Source of the DNA: Bacillota bacterium
Lineage (GTDB): Bacteria > Bacillota > Clostridia > Christensenellales > CAG-138
NCBI GenBank assembly: GCA_016288175.1
Contig: JAEEYN010000054.1
Coordinates: 1 to 14,658, forward strand
Direction of reading: 5' to 3'
DNA length: 14,658 nt
The notes under the pieces were generated by a model. It saw only the letters and a list, made by a program, of their open reading frames with translations, ran no database searches and had not been told where the DNA came from. The position numbers and the translations under genes were made by a program. Positions 1-7,050 of this stretch are shown here, piece by piece. Position 1 is the first letter of the stretch, and every line of letters begins with the position of its first letter.

Positions 1-440
1 AGCACCTTTTCGCTCATCGGGTCGGTAAAACTGTTGGAGCTGATATCCCGGTACACGTCCCTGATCTCCTTTCGAGTAAGCCCTTCCGTCGGCAGGCCGT
101 GTTCCTCGAAAAACGCAAGCGCCGTCTTGTATTCGCGATTTTCCTTAACGAGCGCATAAGCGCCGAGGCCTGCTCCGACAAGCAGCAGCACCGCCGCAGC
201 CGCTGCGATGACGCGCTTCCAATCAAAACGGCGCGTTTTCCGTCCGAAGGCACGCTCCGGCTGCGGCAGCTGCGTCTGTCTGCGCGGGACGATCCCGCAT
301 TTTTCGAAAACGGAGCTGCGGACCCTTTCCCCGCTGACGCCTTCAACGTCCATGTCTTCGGTATCAATGCCGCAAAGCAGCGTTTCCGCTTCGCTTTCGT
401 TCGCGCCGTCAAGCAGTTTTTCAATATCGTTATTATTCAT
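1..440 (-). CDS. Membrane-anchored protein, possible anti-sigma factor (partial, N-terminal 146 residues)
   Basis: The frame starts at ATG 440-438 and runs off the left edge, so only the N-terminus is seen. Residues 1-75 are polar and probably cytoplasmic. A single hydrophobic segment lies at about 77-97 (VIAAAAAVLLLVGAGLGAYA), followed by an outside part that includes FFEEHGLPTEGLTRKEIRDV at about 110-129. The start overlaps the end of the sigma-factor gene by 8 bp (433-440), which points to translational coupling. A one-span membrane protein coupled to an ECF sigma gene is typically its anti-sigma factor, or a sensor with that role. The N-terminal part shows no clear zinc-binding anti-sigma motif. 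The outside segment resembles, from memory, the start of large exported proteins common in Clostridia, so the full product may be much longer than a classical anti-sigma. The role is inferred from context. Confidence 0.72.
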   Translation of the reverse strand, partial: MNNNDIEKLLDGANESEAETLLCGIDTEDMDVEGVSGERVRSSVFEKCGIVPRRQTQLPQPERAFGRKTRRFDWKRVIAAAAAVLLLVGAGLGAYALVKENREYKTALAFFEEHGLPTEGLTRKEIRDVYRDISSNSFTDPMSEKV

Positions 441-993
441 CGATCTTGCCCTCCAAAGCCTTTCTGAGCTTCCTGAGCGCTCTGTGCGAGCGGGTGTCGA
501 CGGCGGAGACCGTCATGGAAAGCCGTTTCGCGATGCTCGTCGAGCTCTCGCGCAGATAGTATTTCCGGATTATAACGGAACGGTCCGGTTCGCCGAGCGC
601 GTCGATCGCGGCGATGAGCGCTTTTCGCCTTTCGGCGGCGACGGCAAGCTCCTCCGCCGAGGGGGAAGCGTCCGCCGGCTCGTCCGCGGCGTCTTCGATG
701 GGGATATCGCCGGCGGAACGCAGCTTTCTGACATATGCCGTTGAAGCGCGGTGCTTCGCGATCGAGCAGAGCAGCGCCTTGACGGTGCCCTTTTCGGGCG
801 AGAAAGCGTCGATTCCGCGGTAGAATTCCGCAAAAACGCCGCTGACGCAGTCCTCGATATCCTCCTTTGAACCGATGGATGAAAGCCTTCCGCGTACGAC
901 GCTCACGACAAGACCCATGTATGAGTCCATCAGCCGAGAGACGCCGGTCTCCGGGTCGGCTTTGATCATCATCAGCAGCTCGGTATCGTCCAA
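433..993 (-). CDS. ECF-type RNA polymerase sigma factor (sigma-70 family)
   Basis: A 186-residue protein with the two-domain layout of ECF sigma factors. Region 2 covers about residues 1-90, with an acidic DIEDCVSGVFAEFYRGI helix at about 45-61 followed by GTVKALLCSIAKHRA. An acidic linker (95-117) leads to region 4 (about 120-182), with ALGEPDRSVIIRKYYL and the helix-turn-helix SIAKRLSMTVSAVDTRSHRA. I chose the TTG at 993-991 because a GGAGG (complement of 1001-1005) lies 7 bases upstream. The frame stays open to 1044, but that TTG has no ribosome site. The gene overlaps the downstream membrane-protein gene by 8 bp. It would direct polymerase to a regulon not identifiable here. The permease gene ends 84 bp upstream with no convincing terminator between, so partial co-transcription is possible. 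Confidence 0.88.
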   Translation of the reverse strand: MDDTELLMMIKADPETGVSRLMDSYMGLVVSVVRGRLSSIGSKEDIEDCVSGVFAEFYRGIDAFSPEKGTVKALLCSIAKHRASTAYVRKLRSAGDIPIEDAADEPADASPSAEELAVAAERRKALIAAIDALGEPDRSVIIRKYYLRESSTSIAKRLSMTVSAVDTRSHRALRKLRKALEGKIDE

Positions 994-1077
994 GGAAATA
1001 CCTCCGTTATGAATTGGATCCTTTTCAATTGATATTTCCCGCAAAAAACGCGAATCTTACAGTCGGATCGAAAAATG

Positions 1078-1860
1078 CTAAAAATCCATAACGCCGGTCA
1101 GCTCCAGCGCGGTTTTGATGAAGAGCAGGGCAAGCACGCCGAACATCACGAGGCGGATCTTCGCGCTGCCGCCCCGGATCGCGAAGCGGGAGCCGAGATA
1201 ATTGCCGAGCATCGAGCAGGCGATGGCGGGGATGCCGACCGCGAAAAGCACATCGCCGTGAAGAAGATAGACGATGAGGGAGGAGATATTGCTCGCAAGG
1301 TTCGCCATCCTTGCGCAGCCCGAAGCGCGCAGCAGCGAGAAACCGAGGAAGAGCGAGAAGGCTAGAGTCAGGAAGGTCCCGGTGCCGGGGCCGATGAGCC
1401 CGTCGTAAACGCCGATGCCGAGGCCGATCAGCGAGGAGATGAAAACGATCCTTCCGCGCGGTTTTTCGGCGAGCGTTTCGTCATCGCAGTCCTTTTTGCG
1501 GATGAACAGCAGCAGCACGGCGACGGCGGGGAGGGCGGCGAGGATGATGATCTTCAGCACTTCGTCCCGCATATAGACGGCGAGGGAGGTCCCGGCGGCG
1601 GAGCCGAGGAGGGAAAAGACTGCGGAGGGGATCGCGCAGTACCAATCGACATTGCCGCTCTTCGCGTATTTCGCAGCGGCGAGGGCCGTTCCGCAGCCGT
1701 TCGCGAGCTTGTTCGTGCCCGCGGCGAGCTTAACGGGGAGGCCTGCGATCAGATACGCGGGCAGCGAGATCACGCCCCCTCCTCCCGCGACGGAATCAAC
1801 GAATCCCGCAAGGAAGACGAGTGGACAGACGATGAGATATGTCCAGACCGTTGGCTGCAA
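1078..1860 (-). CDS. TauE/SafE (TSUP) family permease
   Basis: A 260-residue, very hydrophobic protein of the usual TSUP length with about seven to eight membrane spans. It carries the two half-repeat signatures of the family: AGFVDSVAGGGGVISLP at residues 18-34 and IGVYDGLIGPGTGTFL at 149-164. A polar loop with charged residues (121-136) separates the halves. Family members export or take up sulfite, sulfoacetate, sulfonates or other small organosulfur anions. The substrate here cannot be read from sequence. The start is TTG 1860-1858, supported by GGAGG (complement of 1869-1873) 8 bases upstream. An ATG start would lose the first family motif. Its promoter diverges from that of the methionine sulfoxide reductase gene. 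Both can touch sulfur metabolism, but this link is only suggestive. Confidence 0.88.
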   Translation of the reverse strand: MQPTVWTYLIVCPLVFLAGFVDSVAGGGGVISLPAYLIAGLPVKLAAGTNKLANGCGTALAAAKYAKSGNVDWYCAIPSAVFSLLGSAAGTSLAVYMRDEVLKIIILAALPAVAVLLLFIRKKDCDDETLAEKPRGRIVFISSLIGLGIGVYDGLIGPGTGTFLTLAFSLFLGFSLLRASGCARMANLASNISSLIVYLLHGDVLFAVGIPAIACSMLGNYLGSRFAIRGGSAKIRLVMFGVLALLFIKTALELTGVMDF

Positions 1861-1890
1861 ACCGATTGCCTCCGAATGTTTATCCCGGAT

Positions 1891-1919
1891 ATTATAACAT
1901 GTTTTCGGAAGTTTAGAAA
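1891..1919 (-). promoter_or_regulatory. Promoter of the TSUP permease gene
   Basis: On the minus strand there is a perfect extended -10, TGT followed by TATAAT (complement of 1891-1899). The -35 (about 1914-1919, TTTCTA) is weak, as often tolerated with an extended -10. It lies about 30 bp upstream of the TTG start at 1860 and is divergent from the promoter at 1951-1980. Confidence 0.6.
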
Positions 1920-1950
1920 TCCCGAATATTCAGTTATTCAGGGCAAAATC

Positions 1951-1980
1951 TTGCATTTTGCGCCGCAGTTATGCTATTAT
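1951..1980 (+). promoter_or_regulatory. Promoter of the methionine-R-sulfoxide reductase gene
   Basis: TTGCAT at 1951-1956, an 18-bp spacer, then TATTAT at 1975-1980 preceded by TG-C, an extended -10. It lies 30 bp before the ATG at 2010, and no other candidate is as good in this interval. Confidence 0.6.
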
Positions 1981-2009
1981 ATGGGCGAAAACCGAAAGGA
2001 GATACGAAA

Positions 2010-2474
2010 ATGGTCGATTACGACGATCTTGCGCTGCAGCTCGAAGGGCTTGTGCGCGATGTGCCGCACCCTGTTGCGAACATGGCGAACGCTTCCGCGC
2101 TTATCTACTATAATCTCCCGATCCTGAACTGGGCGGGGTTCTATCTTATGGAGGACGGCAGGCTCGTTCTCGGGCCGTTCCAGGGCAAGCCCGCCTGCAT
2201 CGAGATCCCTCTCGGCAGCGGCGTCTGCGGAACAGCGGCGGCGGAGGACCGCACCGTCGTCGTTGCGGATGTGCATGAATTCCCCGGCCATATCGCCTGT
2301 GATTGCGCATCGAATTCGGAGATCGTCGTGCCTCTCCATGCCGCCGACGGATCCGTTTTCGGCGTTCTCGATATCGACAGCCCGGTCCTCGGCCGTTTCC
2401 GCGAGGAGGACAGGGTCGGGATCGAGTGCTTCGCACGGATCATCGAAAAGGAGATCGCTCCGAAAAACCGGTGA
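2010..2474 (+). CDS. msrC: Free methionine-(R)-sulfoxide reductase (fRMsr, GAF domain)
   Basis: A 154-residue single GAF-domain protein that reduces free L-methionine-(R)-sulfoxide in the cytoplasm, with thioredoxin as the usual reductant. Family signatures are clear: NWAGFYL (40-46), LVLGPFQGKPAC (52-63), GSGVCGTAA (69-77), DVHEFPGHIACD (87-98), SNSEIVVPL (101-109) and GVLDIDSP (118-125). The three family cysteines are present as Cys63, Cys73 and Cys97, with the spacing of 10 and 24 seen in characterised enzymes. An extra Cys99 follows. The ATG at 2010 is chosen because AAAGGAG (1995-2001) sits 8 bases upstream. The frame is open to 1971, but the extension is neither conserved nor preceded by a ribosome site. 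It appears to be a single-gene transcript with its own promoter and terminator. The likely role is oxidative-stress repair of the methionine pool. Confidence 0.95.
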   Translation: MVDYDDLALQLEGLVRDVPHPVANMANASALIYYNLPILNWAGFYLMEDGRLVLGPFQGKPACIEIPLGSGVCGTAAAEDRTVVVADVHEFPGHIACDCASNSEIVVPLHAADGSVFGVLDIDSPVLGRFREEDRVGIECFARIIEKEIAPKNR

Positions 2475-2485
2475 TCTCCGCTTTT
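2450..2485 (+). terminator. Intrinsic terminator overlapping the msrC stop codon
   Basis: GGAGATC (2450-2456) pairs with GATCTCC (2473-2479), extended inward by G-T and C-G pairs, and is followed by GCTTTTTC. The right arm begins within the TGA stop codon. The next promoter starts only a few bases later at 2488. Confidence 0.55.
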
Positions 2486-2487
2486 TC

Positions 2488-2516
2488 TTGCTCTTTTTAC
2501 AGAATTCAGATATAAT
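2488..2516 (+). promoter_or_regulatory. Promoter of the Ig-like protein / lipoprotein operon
   Basis: TTGCTC at 2488-2493, a 17-bp spacer and a perfect TATAAT at 2511-2516. The ATG at 2547 follows 30 bp downstream, after an AGGAGG ribosome site. Confidence 0.7.
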
Positions 2517-2546
2517 AAAACCAGCAAAACGTCAGGAGGAAACAAA

Positions 2547-3641
2547 ATGCGCAGGATAAAGCTTTTATCGCTCGTTTTCGCTTTTGTGATGCTTGTCAAC
2601 ACATTTGCCGTTCCTGCCGCAAACAGCGAAACACTGGAACCGATAGAGACGAAGGAACTGACTGTAGGCAAACCGTACAGCGAAGTTCTTTGGGACAATG
2701 AAGACCCGGCCAGCACGGTGCAGATCAGCGCCGGTTCCTTGCCGGACGGCCTCGCATTAACTCGCTCATTCAGCAACGGCACCTACTATTACATCGTTTC
2801 CGGTACCCCGACCGAGGCCGGTCACTATATCGTTCGGTTCGAAATTATCCCGAACGGCTTGATGTCCAGCAGCGTGGTTATCGCCTATGATGTTTCGCGC
2901 GGCAACATCGATGTTCTGACGGCGGCTCTGCCCGACGGAACGGTCGGCGAACCCTATTCCGCGAAGATCGAAACGAACTATCCCGACGACATCATTCAGT
3001 TTACCGAGTGGATCGATCCCCAGGACGAAGAGTGCGTCTATATGTCGTCCGTCGGTCTTGCCCTTTCGGGAAAGGGAGAAGTGAGCGGAACGCCGACCAA
3101 AGCCGGCGACTACAAATTCATGTTCTATGTGTTCTCCGATGAAGCGCCTTCCGAGACCTACGGCACGGTGACGATCCATATCTCCGAGCCCGAGCCCGCA
3201 ACGCCGGAGCCAACGCCCGAGCCGACGCCCGAACCGACGCCGGAACCGACGCCACTTCCGAACAATATGCCGGACTGCGCCTTTTCCGCGAACTCGAACC
3301 TTTACTATATTCCCGATAAAAAATTCGACTTCCTGCTCGTTTCCCGCCTCGGAACGGGAACTGTCTACAGCAGTATCGACGGCCGGCTGCCGGACGGCGT
3401 GGAGGTCGAATACGATGAAGCGGACGGCGAGCTTCTGCTGCGCGGCACGATCACGAAACAGTATTCGGAGAGCATGAGCTCCATCCTCGCCGAGGACGGC
3501 TCGTTCTGCTTCGTTATTAACCTCGTGACCGAGGACGGGACGGTATTCAGCATCCCGTACCGCGTCGAACCGATCGCGACGCCGATAACGGACGGCTATC
3601 CTGCCGGAACGCCGCTTGCCGTGGGCTTCGGCGGCAAATAA
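2547..3641 (+). CDS. Secreted protein with putative Ig-like (He_PIG) domains and a PEPT linker
   Basis: A 364-residue exported protein. Residues 1-26 form a signal peptide (Arg/Lys start, hydrophobic core, AVPAA region). Domain 1 (about 34-115) and domain 2 (about 121-213) show the He_PIG pattern of putative Ig-like domains: LTVGKPYSEVLW, SLPDGLAL and SGTPTEAGHY in the first, and TVGEPYSAK, GLALSGKGEVSGTPTKAGDY in the second. A rigid Pro-Glu-Pro-Thr linker (about 214-238) leads to a third, more divergent domain (about 246-341) with GRLPDGVEVEYDEADGELLL. The C-terminus has neither a sorting signal nor a membrane anchor, so the protein is probably secreted or loosely cell-wall associated. No enzymatic motif is visible, and a binding or adhesive role is an inference. 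AGGAGG lies just before the ATG. The lipoprotein gene begins 18 bp downstream, so the two are almost certainly co-transcribed. Confidence 0.85.
   Translation: MRRIKLLSLVFAFVMLVNTFAVPAANSETLEPIETKELTVGKPYSEVLWDNEDPASTVQISAGSLPDGLALTRSFSNGTYYYIVSGTPTEAGHYIVRFEIIPNGLMSSSVVIAYDVSRGNIDVLTAALPDGTVGEPYSAKIETNYPDDIIQFTEWIDPQDEECVYMSSVGLALSGKGEVSGTPTKAGDYKFMFYVFSDEAPSETYGTVTIHISEPEPATPEPTPEPTPEPTPEPTPLPNNMPDCAFSANSNLYYIPDKKFDFLLVSRLGTGTVYSSIDGRLPDGVEVEYDEADGELLLRGTITKQYSESMSSILAEDGSFCFVINLVTEDGTVFSIPYRVEPIATPITDGYPAGTPLAVGFGGK
3201..3260 (+). repeat. 12-bp tandem repeat encoding the PEPT linker
   Basis: Four 12-bp units of the form ACGCCsGArCCr (3201-3248) and a decayed fifth (3249-3260) encode Thr-Pro-Glu-Pro repeats in the Ig-like protein. 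Unit length is a multiple of three, so copy-number change would alter linker length without breaking the frame. Confidence 0.85.
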
Positions 3642-3659
3642 CAAAGGAGGGCGACGACA

Positions 3660-4733
3660 ATGAAAAAACTCAGATTTACTGCCCTGATCCTTGCCGCTGC
3701 GGTGCTGCTTTCGCTCTTTGCCGCCTGTGGAAAAAAGGAAGAGGAACCGCAGAACAACGCGGCGGAGTATTCGCGCGATCTGCTCGGCGATTGGTACGGC
3801 GTTTTCAAAATCACCGAAAGCGGCGGAAAATATAAGGACAATTCGGGAATAACGAACGACTGCGTGATGCGCGCGGCAGCGACCGACGGCAACACCGGCG
3901 TTTGCTACCTTGTTATCAACGGTGTCGGCGACAAGCTCCTCCGGGAATGCGTAGCGACCTTCGGCGAGGACGAGATCGTTCTCAAGGGGACGGTCGAGGG
4001 CGAGAAGATCGACGACTGGACCTTCCGCCGCCTCGGCGACAAGCTCTCCATGAGCGCGGTATTCGGCACCAGCACGGATTACATGAAGATCGAGATCACC
4101 CTCCGCCACTGCGGCGACGAATGGAGCGGAGATGTTGTTCCCGCCGGCTATGAATACACTTTGAAATACGGCTTCCGCAGCCTTGTGACGGTCATGGGCG
4201 GCGACCCCGCCAAGCTTCCGCAGCTGAGCGGAAAGAACCTCAACCTCCGCCTCACGACCGACGAGATCGTTCCCGGCGGCAGCGGCAGCACCCGGCCGAG
4301 CTTCGACGACCCCGACCGCATTATCAGCGCCAACGGCTTCTTCAGCATCAGGCTGCTGGAGGGCTTCACCGTCATTCGCAATGACGCTCAGGGCTTCGAG
4401 ATCGCGAACGAAAGCGCCGGTGTCAATGCCGTCCGCTACGACGTCTATACCTCGAACGAGGACGCGCTCGCAAGGCTGATCCGGGAGGCGGGGGACAGCG
4501 GCATCCGCTTCTATCACTACACCGTCGACGGTTACGACTGCTATGCCTCCGTCATGAATGACGTCGGCTTCGGCTCGGTTATCGTGCTTTTCGGCGACGA
4601 CGGCAGCGGCAGGATGCTCGAGATCCACTTCTGCATGGATGGCGATACCGAAGCGGCGCGGGCGATGCTCGAAAGCGATCCCGCTCTCTACTATACCGCC
4701 GTGCTTTCGACGATGGTGCACTTCGGCGAATAA
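3660..4733 (+). CDS. Putative lipoprotein of unknown function
   Basis: A 357-residue protein. The first 22 residues form a lipoprotein signal peptide ending SLFAAC, so Cys23 would be lipidated. Phe at -3 is less usual than Leu. A charged KKEEEP tether follows. Residues about 40-175 begin LLGDWYGVFKITESGGKYKD and look like a beta-rich domain. Residues about 220-357 form a second domain beginning ISANGFFSIRLLEGFTVIRN and including GYDCYASVMND, loosely like PsbP/DUF1795-type folds. I do not recognise a named family and see no catalytic motif. The ATG at 3660 follows AAAGGAGG (3644-3651), 18 bp after the stop of the Ig-like gene, with no promoter between. A shared surface function with that protein is plausible but unproven. 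A terminator follows at 4757. Confidence 0.82.
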   Translation: MKKLRFTALILAAAVLLSLFAACGKKEEEPQNNAAEYSRDLLGDWYGVFKITESGGKYKDNSGITNDCVMRAAATDGNTGVCYLVINGVGDKLLRECVATFGEDEIVLKGTVEGEKIDDWTFRRLGDKLSMSAVFGTSTDYMKIEITLRHCGDEWSGDVVPAGYEYTLKYGFRSLVTVMGGDPAKLPQLSGKNLNLRLTTDEIVPGGSGSTRPSFDDPDRIISANGFFSIRLLEGFTVIRNDAQGFEIANESAGVNAVRYDVYTSNEDALARLIREAGDSGIRFYHYTVDGYDCYASVMNDVGFGSVIVLFGDDGSGRMLEIHFCMDGDTEAARAMLESDPALYYTAVLSTMVHFGE

Positions 4734-4756
4734 TACCGAACGAAATACCGAAATCG

Positions 4757-4793
4757 GAGCTTTTACCGAAAATTTTTCGGCGAAAGCTCTTTT
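4757..4793 (+). terminator. Intrinsic terminator after the lipoprotein gene
   Basis: The outer stem GAGCTTT (4757-4763) / AAAGCTC (4783-4789) encloses an inner stem CCGAAA (4766-4771) / TTTCGG (4775-4780), followed by TTTTC. It separates the operon from the zinc-ribbon gene, whose -35 starts at 4797. Confidence 0.75.
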
Positions 4794-4796
4794 CTA

Positions 4797-4825
4797 TTGC
4801 ATTAAAAACGAAAAAGTGATATACT
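4797..4825 (+). promoter_or_regulatory. Promoter of the first zinc-ribbon membrane protein gene
   Basis: TTGCAT at 4797-4802, a 17-bp spacer, TATACT at 4820-4825 with an upstream TG-A (extended -10). The ATG is at 4879, leaving a leader of about 45 nt. Confidence 0.7.
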
Positions 4826-4878
4826 TATTGAGTTAGCAGACGGAGATCTGCAATCATATAATTTAAAGGAGAAAAACT

Positions 4879-5718
4879 ATGTTCTGTCCCAAATGCGGCA
4901 CTGAGCTGCCGAACGACGCAACGTTTTGCGGCAACTGCGGGACGAAGATCGGCGAGATGCAGGCGCCCGCTCCCCAGAAGGCTGCTCCGAAGCCCGCGTC
5001 CCCGATTTTTCAGAACCTGCTGAACCAGATCAAGACCTTCTTCTCGAAGAAGCCCGAAGCCGGTTTCGAATTCGCCAAAGAGAGCATCACCCATGAATGG
5101 GCGCTTTTGATCGGCGGCAATATCATCCTCTTCGCGCTTGCTTTCGGCATTTTCGGCGCGACCAGCGCGTTCGGCGCATCGATGCAGTCCATTATGGCTC
5201 TCGGCGGCGACATGATGGGAAGCTCATCCGCCGAGGTCAGCGCCGCGATGGGCATGCTCCATTTCGGCTTCGGCTCGTTCATGCTGTTCGGCCTTCTGAT
5301 CGCCCTCATCGTGAACGCGATAATCATCGGCATCTGCTTCCTTTTTCCGGCGATCTCACATAAGCAGGTCAAGCCGGTCAGCATCCTCAACATCGCCGCA
5401 TATTCCATGATTCCCCTGACGATCGGTTCCGTGCTCTGCATGCCCCTCGCTCCCGCATGGGGTCTTTTCCCGAAGCTCATTCTCGGCGCCGCGCTCGCGG
5501 TCACGTTTGTGATGATCTACCACGGGATGCAGACGGTTACCGAAGGCGGAATGAACTTCCACGCTTTCGGCATCGTTTCGGCTGTCGCCGTTGCGCTCAT
5601 TATTCTCGTCTATGATCTGCTGTTCGGTGCGGCGGGCAAAGCCTCGCTCTTCAGCATGATCAACGGATACGCTCAGCAGATTGGCGGTTCAAGCTACTCC
5701 AATCCGTTCGGCCGCTGA
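4879..5718 (+). CDS. Zinc-ribbon protein with Yip1-like membrane domain (paralogue 1)
   Basis: A 279-residue protein. The N-terminus is a zinc ribbon: Cys3-x2-Cys6 and Cys17-x2-Cys20 (FCPKCGTELPNDATFCGNCG). A Pro/Ala-rich linker (27-43) and an amphipathic stretch (44-72) follow, then about five membrane spans: 74-95, 131-157, 168-189, 195-217 and 229-251. The membrane part, with NIAAYSMIPLTIGSVLCMPL, is Yip1-like (moderate confidence). Function is unknown. Bacterial proteins of this layout are generally uncharacterised membrane proteins in which the ribbon faces the cytoplasm. A 31-residue Met/Gly/Ser-rich outside loop (about 97-129) is largely missing from the neighbouring paralogue. Start ATG 4879 follows AAAGGAG. 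It is monocistronic, judging by its own promoter and the terminator at 5907. Confidence 0.88.
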   Translation: MFCPKCGTELPNDATFCGNCGTKIGEMQAPAPQKAAPKPASPIFQNLLNQIKTFFSKKPEAGFEFAKESITHEWALLIGGNIILFALAFGIFGATSAFGASMQSIMALGGDMMGSSSAEVSAAMGMLHFGFGSFMLFGLLIALIVNAIIIGICFLFPAISHKQVKPVSILNIAAYSMIPLTIGSVLCMPLAPAWGLFPKLILGAALAVTFVMIYHGMQTVTEGGMNFHAFGIVSAVAVALIILVYDLLFGAAGKASLFSMINGYAQQIGGSSYSNPFGR

Positions 5719-5906
5719 TCCGATTTTTACCTGCCACGCGTTTCGGCGTATCTGCATAAGGATAAACAGCCTCAAAAGGGCTTTATTCGCGCCGGCTGCG
5801 TTAAAAATGCTCGAAAGACCCTCCGGGTATTCCTGCGCTTTTTGCCTTGCCGGGCACAAGAATTTCCTCTTTTGAGACGCTTTGCGGTTTTCAGCATCAA
5901 AAATGG
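5719..5906. repeat. Non-coding spacer with a long imperfect hairpin; possible dispersed intergenic repeat
   Basis: No convincing gene lies in the 467 bp between the two zinc-ribbon genes. Within this part, CTCAAAAGGG (5771-5780) pairs with CCTCTTTTGAG (right arm 5867-5876), a 10-bp stem with one G-T pair. It encloses smaller hairpins such as ACCC-TCC-GGGT (5818-5828) and GCC..GGC (5844-5855). The minus strand has a 139-codon open frame through here (6108-5689), but no ribosome site or recognisable domain. The compact stem-loop structure resembles miniature intergenic repeats of Clostridia, but copy number cannot be judged from one window. Confidence 0.35.
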
Positions 5907-5953
5907 AACAGATCCGAGGATGATCGTTATATCCACGGATCTGTTTTATTTTA
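5907..5953 (+). terminator. Strong intrinsic terminator after zinc-ribbon paralogue 1
   Basis: AACAGATCCG (5907-5916) pairs perfectly with CGGATCTGTT (5936-5945). The loop holds a further GGAT/ATCC pair, and the tail TTTTATTTTAG follows. It lies about 190 bp after the stop of the upstream gene. An A-rich stretch on the left (5899-5903) could let it work weakly in reverse. Confidence 0.75.
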
Positions 5954-6102
5954 GTTTTATTCTCTGCTGAAAAACTGATTCTCCTTATGCGGATGCGCCG
6001 TTGCTGGCTTTTTGTTTTCAGCGGACGGACCGCAAACGAACGGCGAAGAGGCAAACACTTCGTAAAAGTTAAGCGATTTCGGAAAAAAACGGGCGTATAC
6101 GG

Positions 6103-6131
6103 TTGCAAAGACGAAACAACTATGGTATAAT
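6103..6131 (+). promoter_or_regulatory. Promoter of the second zinc-ribbon membrane protein gene
   Basis: TTGCAA at 6103-6108, a 17-bp spacer, perfect TATAAT at 6126-6131 with TG-G before it (extended -10). It does not resemble the promoter of paralogue 1, although the two genes are near-identical from the ribosome site onward. Confidence 0.78.
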
Positions 6132-6185
6132 GCCGATAACCGATAATATATTAGTCGGGCATTACAGATGTAAAGGAGAAAAACT

Positions 6186-6908
6186 ATGTTCTGTCCCAAA
6201 TGCGGTACCGAATTACCGAACGATGCCACTTTTTGCGGCAATTGCGGGTCAAAGATCGGCGAAACGCCGCCGGCACCCGCGCCGGAAAGAACGGCACCGA
6301 AGCCCGCGTCCCCGATCATTGAAAACCTGGTGAAGCAACTCAAGAACTTCTTCTCAAAGCAGCCCGAAGCCGGACTCGATTTCGCCAAAGAGAGCAACAC
6401 TCATGAATGGGCGATCCTGATGGGCGGCAATATCCTCCTCTTCGCGCTGTCCTTCGGCATCTTCGGCGCAGCATCCAAAGCAAGCTTCGGCTACTTCCTG
6501 CTGTTCGGCCTGCTGATCGGTCTGATCGCGAACGCCATCCTGGTCGGCGTATGCTTCCTTCTCCCGATGCTCATGAAGAAGCAGATCAATCCGATAAACG
6601 CATTGAATATCGCCGGATATGCCTCGATCCCGCTGACGATCGGCGCCGTGCTCTGCATGCCCCTCGCTCCCGCATGGGAATTCTTCCCGATGATCATCAT
6701 GGCGCTTGCCGCGATGGCTTCGTTCTTCCTCATCTATATCGCGATGCAGAAGATCTCCGAAGGCCAGATGAACTTCCATATGTTCATGATCGTCGCCGTT
6801 ATCGCGGGCCTTCTCATGGGCATTGCGTACTATCTGCTCGCCCAGGCAGCCGCAACGGCTTCCGTTAAGGCAATGTACAGCAGCTACTACGACTATTTCA
6901 ACTATTGA
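6186..6908 (+). CDS. Zinc-ribbon protein with Yip1-like membrane domain (paralogue 2)
   Basis: A 240-residue paralogue of the protein encoded at 4879-5718. Its zinc ribbon is the same for the first 21 residues (Cys3, Cys6, Cys17, Cys20), followed by a Pro-rich linker and the SKQPEAGLDFAKESNTHEWA stretch that precedes the first span. About five spans follow (76-95, 101-128, 137-160, 165-187, 200-221). The main difference is the loss of about 31 residues in the loop between spans 1 and 2. The C-terminal tail is Tyr-rich (YSSYYDYFNY). From 6171 to 6205, covering the ribosome site and first codons, it is identical to 4864-4898 of paralogue 1. It has its own promoter and terminator, so the two copies can be expressed separately. 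Function unknown. Confidence 0.88.
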   Translation: MFCPKCGTELPNDATFCGNCGSKIGETPPAPAPERTAPKPASPIIENLVKQLKNFFSKQPEAGLDFAKESNTHEWAILMGGNILLFALSFGIFGAASKASFGYFLLFGLLIGLIANAILVGVCFLLPMLMKKQINPINALNIAGYASIPLTIGAVLCMPLAPAWEFFPMIIMALAAMASFFLIYIAMQKISEGQMNFHMFMIVAVIAGLLMGIAYYLLAQAAATASVKAMYSSYYDYFNY

Positions 6909-6922
6909 TGCAAACTCCAATC

Positions 6923-6947
6923 AGCCCCGCTTCGGCGGGGCTTTTTT
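6923..6947 (+). terminator. Intrinsic terminator after zinc-ribbon paralogue 2
   Basis: AGCCCCGC (6923-6930), a TTCG tetraloop and GCGGGGCT (6935-6942), followed by TTTTT. A textbook rho-independent terminator 14 bp after the stop codon. Confidence 0.95.
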
Positions 6948-6971
6948 GCTGCCAGCGATCATAGGCCGCTA

Positions 6972-7000
6972 TTGTTATTTCCCCGATTTTACTGTATAAT
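6972..7000 (+). promoter_or_regulatory. Promoter of the threonine-aldolase-family gene
   Basis: TTGTTA at 6972-6977, a 17-bp spacer and perfect TATAAT at 6995-7000. The ATG at 7051 follows after a short leader. Confidence 0.72.
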
Positions 7001-7050
7001 GCACTAAAAAGCGGATGCTTCGCAAGACCGAAGCGAGCGGGGGAGGCAGC

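Noticed and set aside
3201..3260. Short tandem repeat as a possible CRISPR or other non-coding array
   Set aside because: It is in frame inside the Ig-like protein gene and simply encodes a Thr-Pro-Glu-Pro linker.
2766..4721. A 651-codon open frame on the minus strand, antisense to the Ig-like and lipoprotein genes
   Set aside because: It lies exactly opposite two genes with signal peptides, ribosome sites, promoter and terminator. Its composition (many Arg, His, Ala, Val, Asp) is typical of the antisense shadow of GC-biased codons, and it crosses the intergenic gap without any recognisable domain.
5689..6108. A 139-codon minus-strand frame across the zinc-ribbon spacer
   Set aside because: Basic, low-complexity translation with no domain, passing through a strong terminator and overlapping the end of paralogue 1. 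I treat it as chance, noted under the spacer feature.
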